Shown here: piece after piece, positions 22,377 to 32,602 of the stretch | Layout of the letters: each line of letters opens with the position of its first letter | How positions within the stretch are numbered: position 1 is the first letter of the stretch | Assembly: GCF_000143415.4 (NCBI RefSeq) | Contig: NW_003314284.1 | Location: 972,984-1,036,983 of the forward strand | DNA from: Selaginella moellendorffii | Lineage: Eukaryota > Streptophyta > Lycopodiopsida > Selaginellales > Selaginellaceae | Reading direction: 5' to 3' | DNA length: 64,000 nucleotides | Notes under the pieces: generated by a model | Told to the model about the DNA's origin: nothing | What the model saw: only the letters and a program-made list of their open reading frames with translations | The model's database searches: none | Translations under genes and position numbers: made by a program

Positions 22377-25262
22377 GGTGACTCAATTTAAATTGGTGAC
22401 AGGGTTGATACTGTACCAAATATACTAGATATTAGAGTTGTTGGTGTGGAATCAAAATATCTTTTTGAAGGATTTTCTACTAGGGCTACCTTTTAGCCAT
22501 AAGGTTGATTATCAAATTGAGGTCTTTCCGAGTTCTAAACCACCTACAAAAACTCCGTATCATTTAAACATCAAGGAGATGGCTAAACTCGAGAAGCAAC
22601 TCACAGAGCTTCTTGATTGACAAAGGTCATATTTGACTAAACAAGTCATCTTATGAAGTGCTAGTTCTTTTTGTTATGAAAAATGATGGAACTATATTGA
22701 CTATTGAGCACTTAACAAGATCACAATCAAAATTTATCTTGTATTGATGACTTTTTTAACCAACTCTTAAAGGCTAAGTATTTTATGCAACTTAATTTGT
22801 GGTCCAGGTATCATCAGATATGAGTGGCGGATCAAGATGTGGTGAAGACAGCCTTTAAGACTCGATATAAATCTTATGAGTTCCTTGTCATGCCATTTGG
22901 GTTATGCAATGCTCTAGCAACATTCAACACAATGATGAATAGAATATTTAGAGATTATTTGGACACATTTGTTGTCTTATATATTAACAATGTTCTAGTC
23001 TTTAGTGAAATGTTGGAGGATCATTTGAAACACTTTGAGTTGGTGTTTCAAAAATTGCGTGAACACAAATTGTATGCTAAGGAAAGTAAATGTGCTTTTG
23101 GACAATTGCACATGAACTTTCTTGGACATATAATTGGTGTGGCTTAATTGAGGTGGATCCAAAGAAGGTGGAAGTGGTGAAGTCCTAGGAAATCCCGACC
23201 ACTATATCAAATGTTTGTTCCTTTCTAGGTTTGGCAGGATACTATTGCAAGTTTGTCTGCAATTTTGCAAGAGTTGCTCTTTAGTTGACTGAGTTAATGA
23301 AAAATAGTATACTATTTCATTGGACACTAGCTTGTCAGCGTGTTTTTATATGGTTGAAGGAGATCTTGACTACGGTTCCTGTTCTCAGGATCCCGAATCT
23401 TGATAAACCCTTTGAAGTGCATTGTGATGCATTTGGCTATGCTATAGATGCTATATTATAACAAGATTGTGACAAAGCGGTTGGTGTTAGGCTAAGGCGA
23501 CATGGTTGTCCCGTTGCATTCTATTCCAAGAAATTGGATGAAACCCAATAAAGATGGCCAATGCATGAGAAAGAGATGTTTGCCATAATGTCTGCATTAG
23601 AACACTATAGACATTATTTGGGTGGACATACCAAGGTTTATACAGATAGTAACACATTGAGCTACTTTGCTACGCAACTTAAGCTTACGCTAAAGTAGGC
23701 TCGTTGGTAAGAGAAGCTCGCTAGATTTGATATTGAAATCATCTATAAACCTAGTAAAGGCAATATTATTCTAAATGCATTGAGTCGTCAGGCTCAGTTT
23801 TGGGCAATATCGGCAATCAGTTTGGACTGGTTGGAAGACGTTCGAGCTTCATATGGAAGTGATCAATTGGCAAAGGAAATCTTACACTGTATGGAGTTTT
23901 TGAAGCAAAACCCTAGTAGCGAAGTGGCAAAAGTTGCTAGTCGAACAATGTTAAGCTTCACTTCTCAGTTCGGGATGGGCTTATATTCTATAAGCAAGAA
24001 AGATCATATCTTCCCTCTAAGAATCTATAGTAGTTGTTTCTGCAAAAACATCATGATGTTCCAATAACGGGACATGGTGGAAAGTGAAAGACTCTAGCTT
24101 CATTGAAAAAGAGATTTTTCTGGTCTAGTATGGAACATGATGTAGCGGACTATGCCTGTTCTTGCCCTATATGCCAACAATGTAAATGCAGAACTGAGAA
24201 GCAAGTTAAAAAGTTGCAGTGCATTCTAGCACTAGTATGGCCATTTCAAAGTGTGATACTTAATTTTGTCACTTGCTTGCCGAAGTCTAAGGGTTATGAT
24301 ACTTTGATGGTGGTTGTGGATCGGTTGTTGAAGATTGCACACTTCATTCCAACTGTGGGAATAGTGAATGTGAAACAAGCAACAAAGTTTTTTTTTCGTA
24401 AAGTAGTGCGGGTTCGTGGTCTTCCTGAAGAGATGATCTCGGATAGAGATTTGAGATTTCTAGGGAAGTTTTGGGGCACACTATTCTAGCTATTTGGTAC
24501 CAAGTTGAAGTTTAGTATGGCTTATCATCCACAAATTGATGGGCAGACCAAACATGTAGGTTAGGTCCGAGATCGAGTCTGAGACCAAGTTGAGGATTAT
24601 CTGCGGTACTATGTCGCGGTAGACCAATGTAACTGGGTTGAGTATTTGGACACAGCAAAATTTTGTTATAACAACACTTTTCACAATGCTATTGCTTGTT
24701 CTCCATGAGAGATGCTGTAAAGGAATGCTTGTGGGGTGCCTCAATAGATTGTTGTACTAAAACCAATGTCTGAAGTGTTGGTCCTTGCCATTGAGACTTA
24801 TATGGAGCAATTATGCCAAGGTTGGTCTAGAGCTACTGAGGCGATGGGCAAAGATCAAGATAGGTATCAATATAATAAGGATCAGCATCGTTGGGATGTA
24901 TTCTATCAAGTGGAAGATCAAGTGTGGCTATCTTCCCAAAACTTAAATATTAAGGGATCTTTATCTAGGAAACTATTACCACAATATATTGGACCCTATC
25001 GGGTGTTGAAATGAATTGGTGATATATTCTATCGGTTAGATCTTCCTACAAAGATGTCCAATGTTCATAATGTATTTCATGCCAATCTATTGGCTCCTTA
25101 CACTATGGATGTTGCACGTCAAGGGGAGATTCGTCCACCACCAAAAGTTATGGATGGTGAACCTAAATATGAAGTGGATGCTATTTTAGCTACACGTTGG
25201 CTTAAATGTACCAAACGTTGAGAGTATCTAATTAAGTGGAAAGGTTACCTAACTTGGATTCC
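22377..25262 (+). pseudogene. Chromovirus pol: RT, RNase H, integrase, chromodomain
   Basis: The domain order is visible across broken frames. [33 protein letters not shown], then YINN in place of YIDD at the catalytic site. RNase H: FEVHCDAFGYAI, then KPSKGNI. Integrase: zinc-binding CPICQQC, ISDRDLRFLG, KVEDQVWLSSQNL. The end is chromodomain-like near 25160-25262 (YEVDAILATRWLK, then a stop, then EYLIKWKGY). Stops occur throughout, so it is inactive. The chromodomain places it with chromoviruses. Pol here is the downstream half of the gag at 19326-21163. Confidence 0.8.
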
Positions 25263-25469
25263 ATCTTAGGTCCATCTTAGACTCCATCTCGAGTCCATCT
25301 TAGACTCTATCATAAACTCTATATTGGGTCTATCTTGAATCCATATCAAACTCCATCTTGAACTCTATCTCAAGTTTATATTGGACTCCATCATGGACTC
25401 CATCTTGGGTCCATTTTGGCTCCATATCAGACTTTATCTCGGACTCCATCTTGGATTCCTTCTTGGACT
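25263..25469 (-). repeat. Degenerate GACTCCATCTT array, family D related
   Basis: A decayed 12-bp-period array like that at 6340-6420, directly joined to the end of the chromodomain sequence. No gene. Confidence 0.6.
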
Positions 25470-26552
25470 CTACCTTGGACTTGTTCTTGACACTTCAATA
25501 TGTCACAATATCTACCATGTGTTAGTCTTTCTTGTGTCCCTTTTTAGAAATTCCTTCACCAATTGCTTCATGCCCGTCCCTCGAGCATTTTGTTTAGAGT
25601 CACTCCCACTCTCAACTTTCCAAGTCGGAGCCTTTGGTCCAAACATGTTATGCTTGTTAGACTTCTGCTTCGACCACTACCATGTGGCACCCTTTTTGCT
25701 CCACTTTGGACCTTAAGGGTTGTGTCTCACAATGCCTAATAGTAGACATGATGGCCATGATTATGTCCTTGCCCTTGTTTTTGAACTCAAGCAGCAGCAA
25801 CATCAACCTCTATTAAAATAGGACCATCTCTATCTTGAACTTGTTCTTAACATTTCAATGTGTCATAATACCTACCATGTGTTAGTCCTTCTTGTGTCCC
25901 TTTTTAGAGATTCCTTCACCAATTGCTTCATGCTCATCCCTCGAGCATTTTGTTCAGAGTTCCACTCCCACTCTCAACTTTTCAAGTCAGAGCCTTTGGT
26001 CCAAACATGTTACGCTTGTTAGACTTCTGCTTCAACCACTACCATGTGGCACCCTTTTTGCTCCACTTTGGACCTTAAGGGTTGTGTCTCACAATGCCTA
26101 ATAGTAGACATGATGGCCATGACTATGTCCTTGCCCTTGTTTTTGAACTCAAGCAGCAGCAACATCAACCTCTATTAAAATAGGACCATCTCTATCTTGA
26201 ACTTGTTCTTAACATTTCAATGTGTCATAATACCTACCATGTGTTAGTCCTTCTTGTGTCCCTTTTTAGAGATTCCTTCACCAATTGCTTCATGCTCATC
26301 CCTCGAGCATTTTGTTCAGAGTTCCACTCCCACTCTCAACTTTTCAAGTCAGAGCCTTTGGTCCAAACATGTTACGCTTGTTAGACTTCTGCTTCAACCA
26401 CTACCATGTGGCACCCTTTTTGCTCCACTTTGGGGCTTAAAAGTTGTGTCTCACAATGCCTAATAGTGGACATAATGGCCATGAATTTGTCTTTGCCCTT
26501 GTTTTTGAACTCAAGCAGTAGCAACATCAACCTCTATTGAAATAGGACCATC
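25470..26552. repeat. Three tandem copies of a 360-362 bp unit
   Basis: Units at about 25470-25828, 25829-26190 and 26191-26552. The second and third are nearly identical and the first is more diverged. The unit contains the segment found at the end of the family D LTR (6420-6620). Short ORFs of 69 codons recur in each unit but look incidental. Confidence 0.85.
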
Positions 26553-26665
26553 TCCTATATGAAGTGAAGTTAAAGGACGTGCAATGAAAAGTGGAAGAAG
26601 ATGATATCTAATAACATTATGCCAAGCCAAAAGCATTGTCAAAGGTTATTGGAGTAAGTGCATGC

Positions 26666-27482
26666 ANNNNNNNNNNNNNNNNNNNNNNNNNNNNNNNNNN
26701 NNNNNNNNNNNNNNNNNNNNNNNNNNNNNNNNNNNNNNNNNNNNNNNNNNNNNNNNNNNNNNNNNNNNNNNNNNNNNNNNNNNNNNNNNNNNNNNNNNNN
26801 NNNNNNNNNNNNNNNNNNNNNNNNNNNNNNNNNNNNNNNNNNNNNNNNNNNNNNNNNNNNNNNNNNNNNNNNNNNNNNNNNNNNNNNNNNNNNNNNNNNN
26901 NNNNNNNNNNNNNNNNNNNNNNNNNNNNNNNNNNNNNNNNNNNNNNNNNNNNNNNNNNNNNNNNNNNNNNNNNNNNNNNNNNNNNNNNNNNNNNNNNNNN
27001 NNNNNNNNNNNNNNNNNNNNNNNNNNNNNNNNNNNNNNNNNNNNNNNNNNNNNNNNNNNNNNNNNNNNNNNNNNNNNNNNNNNNNNNNNNNNNNNNNNNN
27101 NNNNNNNNNNNNNNNNNNNNNNNNNNNNNNNNNNNNNNNNNNNNNNNNNNNNNNNNNNNNNNNNNNNNNNNNNNNNNNNNNNNNNNNNNNNNNNNNNNNN
27201 NNNNNNNNNNNNNNNNNNNNNNNNNNNNNNNNNNNNNNNNNNNNNNNNNNNNNNNNNNNNNNNNNNNNNNNNNNNNNNNNNNNNNNNNNNNNNNNNNNNN
27301 NNNNNNNNNNNNNNNNNNNNNNNNNNNNNNNNNNNNNNNNNNNNNNNNNNNNNNNNNNNNNNNNNNNNNNNNNNNNNNNNNNNNNNNNNNNNNNNNNNNN
27401 NNNNNNNNNNNNNNNNNNNNNNNNNNNNNNNNNNNNNNNNNNNNNNNNNNNNNNNNNNNNNNNNNNNNNNNNNNNNNNNNNN
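26666..27482. other. Assembly gap (817 N)
   Basis: An unbroken run of N. Any ORF spanning it is meaningless. The gap directly follows a tandem repeat, a common cause of assembly failure. Confidence 0.99.
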
Positions 27483-28338
27483 AGTGCTGACACAACATTT
27501 TAACTTGATCTGTTTTGGCATATTTAGCTCTACATATAGTATAAGGCTCCAGAAACAAATGCCAAATTGCATCACTGACTTAAATGGCCTTGATACAATT
27601 GTTAGAAGATATCATCACAATTGTTGACATGTCCAAATGGGCATTTGAAGATGTCTGGGAGAATGCTCTAATCCATATGAATGGTTGCACTCAAACTATT
27701 GTACCATTATTGTGCCATCCCTTGGAGACATGTGGGAAACTTATGCAAGCATTGAGTATCATCCCAAGAATGATATATAGCAATCACCATAAAGTGATTG
27801 AACTAATGATACACATCATCCCTAGGATTCTCATCAAAGAACTTTAGCTAAATGCGAGGATTGGTAGCAAGAGTAAGAGGAGTTGTACCATGCACTGTGA
27901 ATGTTGTTATCAATTGAGTCAGATTGTTCAATTACAACCACACAACATTAAGTAATTACACCAACTGCTGCTCTATAGTCAAAGGAGGAGACTGTTATAC
28001 TATAAAAATAAACAAAAAGAAAAAAGCAAAAGAGAAAAAACTTGAAAAAGCTATAAGGAAAGTGAGATCTAGATAATGCTAAGGCTAGGTCTAAACCAAA
28101 AATCCCAAATCTAAGCACTTCTTAGGGATAATCAAAATTGCACTTCTCCTCCACCAATGTGAGTGCATAAAATATGAAAATAGAATACAAAAATATGCAT
28201 CTTTATTAACTAAAAAACCTTAGCTTATATACAGAAGCGAGTGAAATCAATCTAATGGCTATTGAAATCCACTATACTAATATTAGTGTACGGCTGTTAA
28301 TATTAGTATATGGCATCATAACTGTACACTTGAACCAT
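27483..28338 (+). repeat. Retroelement remnant and LTR, family E
   Basis: 27483-27980 has no recognised gene; an 87-codon ORF at 27584-27847 shows no known motif. A purine tract (AAAGGAGGAGA) near 27981-27991 is followed by TGTTATACTATAAAAATAAA at 27993, which I read as the start of an LTR. About 28240-28338 is the reverse complement of about 50325-50425. The large TIR element begins at 28339 inside or at the edge of this LTR. Confidence 0.45.
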
Positions 28339-28361
28339 GCTCTATTTCGTTAAAGTGGGAT
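28339..28361 (+). repeat. Left terminal inverted repeat
   Basis: Starts GCTCTATTTCG and is inverted relative to 41484-41506. It is followed by TTATTCAGTAAAATGGGA, which partly repeats the TGGGA part of the terminus. Confidence 0.85.
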
Positions 28362-28996
28362 TTATTCAGTAAAATGGGACTAGGTACAAATTTTCAAGTA
28401 TTTGAAAATGACGTGAAATTATATGTTTTTTGTCCAGGGGCTAGACATATCTGGGGCATGGTGACTAGCGCGGTGACTTTATGTCTAGACTGAGTCCATC
28501 TGGTTGTATAATAAATCTCATTGTCAAGGTGAACAAGCCGAATCTGAAGCTAAAGAAGAGCGATGGCATGCGCGCACACACTATTTGTTTGTTCATTGAG
28601 CGTGTGGTGAGCTTTCCAAGATGAACGTCATTCCTATTAGCCAGACATATCACTTAATGGTGAGAACATTTAGATATTATTCAATGTTATCTTTTTCTAA
28701 CGAATCTAATTGTGAAGGTGTAGCAAGAGGCATTGCTAGTCTGGAGAAGTCATTTAACTCATTTGACCCTTAGTGTATTTTCATGAAACTAAATAACATT
28801 CAAATTTTTAAGGAATTTCTCTAGTACCTTTTTTTTACGACATAGAGGCTTGCATTTCTTTCAAAGGTGATTTAGTAAAAGGCCTGAGGGCACATGCCAT
28901 TCTATTTCTCAAACCGGTATTAAGATACACTAGTGCAAAGGGAAAAAGGTATTTGGTGATCAAGTAAATGGCATGAGGGCACACGCCATTATAAGC

Positions 28997-29254
28997 CTAA
29001 GTGCTAGTGGACACCTCCTTTTTGGTACTCTCAGCGGTACTATCATCCTTCTCCGAGTCAGTTGTTTTGCTTTGGATTGTTGTCTCTGACGTTACTGGGG
29101 CGTTCTCGATAGTTGTTAATGTTGCCGTTTGTTCAGAAAAATGATCACCTGGAGTATAGTACGGGGAGTTTGGAAAACTTATATATTCTACATCTTCACC
29201 TATCTCCTTCTCCGTCTCCTTTTCTGCCTCACTTACAGATTTTGTGCTTGCCAT
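28997..29254 (-). CDS. Small acidic Ser/Thr-rich ORF of unknown function
   Basis: From the ATG at 29254 it reads 85 residues, starting MASTKSVSEAEKETEKE and ending with a Ser/Thr/Lys-rich tail. A longer upstream ORF exists, but that part contains intron-like sequence. The equivalent region in the second copy (1-260) has lost the frame. It lies downstream of the transposase stop codon on the same strand. It could be a separate small gene, an alternative last exon of the transposase, or chance. No family recognised. Confidence 0.3.
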   Translation of the reverse strand: MASTKSVSEAEKETEKEIGEDVEYISFPNSPYYTPGDHFSEQTATLTTIENAPVTSETTIQSKTTDSEKDDSTAESTKKEVSTST

Positions 29255-29461
29255 GAGAACGCTCTTCACCCTAAAATATGGAGTTCGTTGTGTTATAAAA
29301 GGAAACCAACACACACGCTGCAAGGGAATGATGGTACATAAAGCACGTAAGCCCACAATATGGGTTTATGTGCCATTAATATGGGCCACACGCCATATTA
29401 TTAGATTTATGCACGTGTGATTGGTAAATGCATATGTCACATCATCTCAGGCCACATGCCA

Positions 29462-32400
29462 TCACGCCTCCTCTGATTCAGATTCGGATTGTTCACCTTG
29501 AAATAAAATACATTAGAAACTTAGTAAAGGAATATTAATGAATCTCACCTTGAACCCGGGTTATGAATGCTCTTGCTGCATCTCTTGCATGGTCTGGCAA
29601 GGTGATGGTGGCACTCTGCTTCCGCATCCAACCATGCACAACATTATCCACCGATATGCTCATGCTGGGATCCCTTGGATTCAGCACCCATCTCTTTTCT
29701 AGGCAATCCTTTGTATATCCGGAACTTGGCTTGAACCACTCCACAGTTACATTGAAGGAGTTAGTTTCCGCGTCCTCCTCTGCATCAGTGATGCAGCGCC
29801 CCACCCATATCATTTTTTTTTTATTACTGGGTCTGACAAGCACGACCATTCCTTTGCAGACCTGTACTGGATTGAATGCTAAATCCGGCTTCTTGTTCCT
29901 CGGCCCACAATAGTGATCCTCAACATCGTTATCTGTCACTGCATTTCCAGAGGACATTGTTCCGCTACTATCTGGTGCTCTGGGTTCTGGCCAAAAGGAC
30001 TCTTCCAATTCTTCATATACAACCGGCCCATTTTGGATAGCAGATATAATCTTCTCCCAGTATTCGAGCAAAGGCTTGCACCTCTGAAAATAGGATTCTC
30101 CACCAAACACCAACCCCCTCTTCCAGAAGGCAATATGCTGTCTAATCCCGGCCACTATACTTTCCTGGTCTTTGAGTCCATCCGGGTGCATCGGCCGTGG
30201 GGAACCTTGAGGAATCATAGGTTCCCCAGTTATGGGATCTCTCTTGAAGAGTTCAATGCCGTCCACTGGCAGCCACACTGTGTCCCATTCTCTCATCTTG
30301 TACCTCATCACTGGAGCACCGTCACACATGCTGAAATGAAACTGAAGAGGCTTGGAGTGGCCAATCAGCGTTTCGGATCCGTCCCTAATGTAGCCTCTTA
30401 CAAACCCCTTAAAGTCTGGAACCTCTGTCAGAAGTGCAGCTTCAACAGTGCCTTTGATGCAATTTTGGAATTCATCGTAGAGTTGTGGGAGGGTGAGGAC
30501 ATTGGATCGCCGGAGGGACTCTGCCAGGTGACTGAACATGGCATCGACGTCTTCATGAGTGTGCCCAACCATGAGAAAGCCAAGTGTAACCGTTTCAAAT
30601 ATGCCTTTGGCAACAAGCATCGCCAAGTACGCGAAGACGTACATGTTTTTGCTCTCACTGCCAGCATTGTCTGTTTGGAGCAGAAGATGGGGTGGAAGGC
30701 CACATCGGCCGCAAGAACTTCCTTGAGATTCTGCTTCGTTTGGATGAGGCTGTGCATTCACCGGGCGACCAGCCTCGTCGGAATGGCATGAGGCCTCACA
30801 TGATAACCCTACAATCTGACGGCCAACATATTCACTGGGATGGCATGGGGCCCCACACGATACTGCAAGCCTTTGCTCCTCCTCTAGCTGAACCCTGTAT
30901 GGGGTTCGATCGACAAAGGCCTTATGCAAGGGTTGGCCGTTCAACTCAGTTTGCGCACTTTGCAGAGACCTTAAGTGTTTTGCTAGGGACGCAATCATCA
31001 TGTTTGCACCCCCGCCACCCCATAGAGGTACAAAGAAGTTCCCATAGTTCTGGGCACCATGCCCATGAGCGATTATGCCAAACAGAGACACAGGCAGCTG
31101 CATGGATGAAGAGATTGCCTTGGGGGCAGGATTGAGTCGAGGTAAGCACGTCTTTTTCTGGTCCATTTTGTCGTGGATGATGCAGAGGTAAGAGTCAGGT
31201 CTCTCCATGGAGAGAATCCTGTTATGATAATATGCAGTCGTGCAGCTTCTCTGCTCGATGTTGTGGTCGAGCCGCCTTCTAACCAACGTCTCTCGCTCTT
31301 GAGCGCTGCAAGAATTCTTCGACAAAGCCATTTTGATAGCAGTGCACTTGTCACACTTTGAAAAGCTGGAGTACTTTCCTATACTCACATCCCTGAACCT
31401 GTTGCTCCACAATCTACTAAATCTAGATTGGCTCAGCTTCCTGTAGCCATTACTCTGGAGTTCCCGATTCACATCTTCCAATATGGCCCCCTTGGTATAC
31501 ATGGAAGGGAGAACTCGTTGGGTGTCTCGTGTTCCATCTTCCAAAAGGCGGGTTTTATGTGGTTGCTGCTCGCTACATGTCTCGACAAACCTCTTGAAGA
31601 TTGCCTCTCCATATACAACATGACCCCTGGTTTTGTGCGTACCGTCGTTCCCATGGACTGCCTGTTGAAACCTTTGTTCCTCGAACTCAGTTTTGATTCT
31701 GTAGAATGTGGTTCGAGGGACTCCATAAATGATTCTCCATGCCTTCATGCAGACCAAACCCCTCTGGAAGACCATGGCCCCCACCTGATGTTCTGAAGCA
31801 TCAACAGATGACCGTAATGCCTCATACACAAAATTGCGAGCTGCCTTCCAGGACAATGTCTTGTATCTTGCTCTCTCCTCTTCAATAGCATCCCAATCAG
31901 CATGTTGACAGCACCTCCTCTTGCAACAAGCAACTGTCGAGACCATTCGAACCTCCATCGCCATTTTCTGCCTTTTCGGTTCGTTGCTCAGATCCCTTTG
32001 GCTGCGCTTTAGGAAGGTGTACTTTCTTTTCCCATGAAGAGATGTTCTGTCATCAGTTGTAGTGGTGTTTGATTGTGAATCCTTCACATTCTCAAACACT
32101 AAGTGCCTCAATTTCCACCGCACAATGCTTCCAATAGTCAGACTGTTTTCTTCTGTGTCAACAACCTCTAAAATCGCAACTCCAATATCATCCCAGCCCA
32201 ATTCTTGATTAGCAACCGCATCTCTTGGATCGACAACTATGGCTAAGCCCTCGCTACCACCTCCCCCTCGGGTTTGTTTAGAAACACCTTCGCCTGAATC
32301 CATGTAGCACGGTTCTTAAGATCCACGAAGGGAACATGCGTCGCACTTGCGTTGTCCCCAACATCTACTTTCTTCTGAAGATTTTTCAAGGCAACAACAA

Positions 32401-32602
32401 CATTTACCCCGACGACCATCTCTCCTCGTTCAATAGCGACCACATTCCCATCGAAGACAGTCTCTACTGATACAGCAGCATTGCCTTCCCCAAGCCTTTG
32501 ACAGTGTATAACAAAGTTCCGATCCATAGACACAAGGGTCCCTTTTGCAACTCTCTTCCCACCATTCAAAATGTAAACCTTTTCCCCAACCCTAAAGGCC
32601 AT
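29462..32602 (-). CDS. Putative DDE-type transposase (1004 aa, three exons)
   Basis: My exon model is 32602-32311, 32236-29549 and 29496-29462, with GT-AG introns of 74 and 52 nt; the frames join to 1004 codons. The N-terminal about 100 residues (start MAFRVGEKVYILNGGKR) resemble the small domain seen in plant En/Spm-type transposases, with a GTLVSMD segment and a VSVETVFDG segment. A Cys-rich patch (CCKRRCCQH) follows, then a helix-turn-helix-like region. The RNase-H-fold candidate acids are IIHDKMDQ, LLLQTDNAGSESKN and MVGHTHEDVDAMF, as in eukaryotic DUF7869-type proteins. Two palindromic motif copies (30782, 30840) lie in a linker between the first and second acidic motifs, and could alternatively be short in-frame introns. 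Family assignment rests on motif resemblance only. Confidence 0.65.

Noticed and set aside
26617-27627. Several ORFs of 280-320 codons across the N run
   Set aside because: They consist almost wholly of unknown bases and carry no information.
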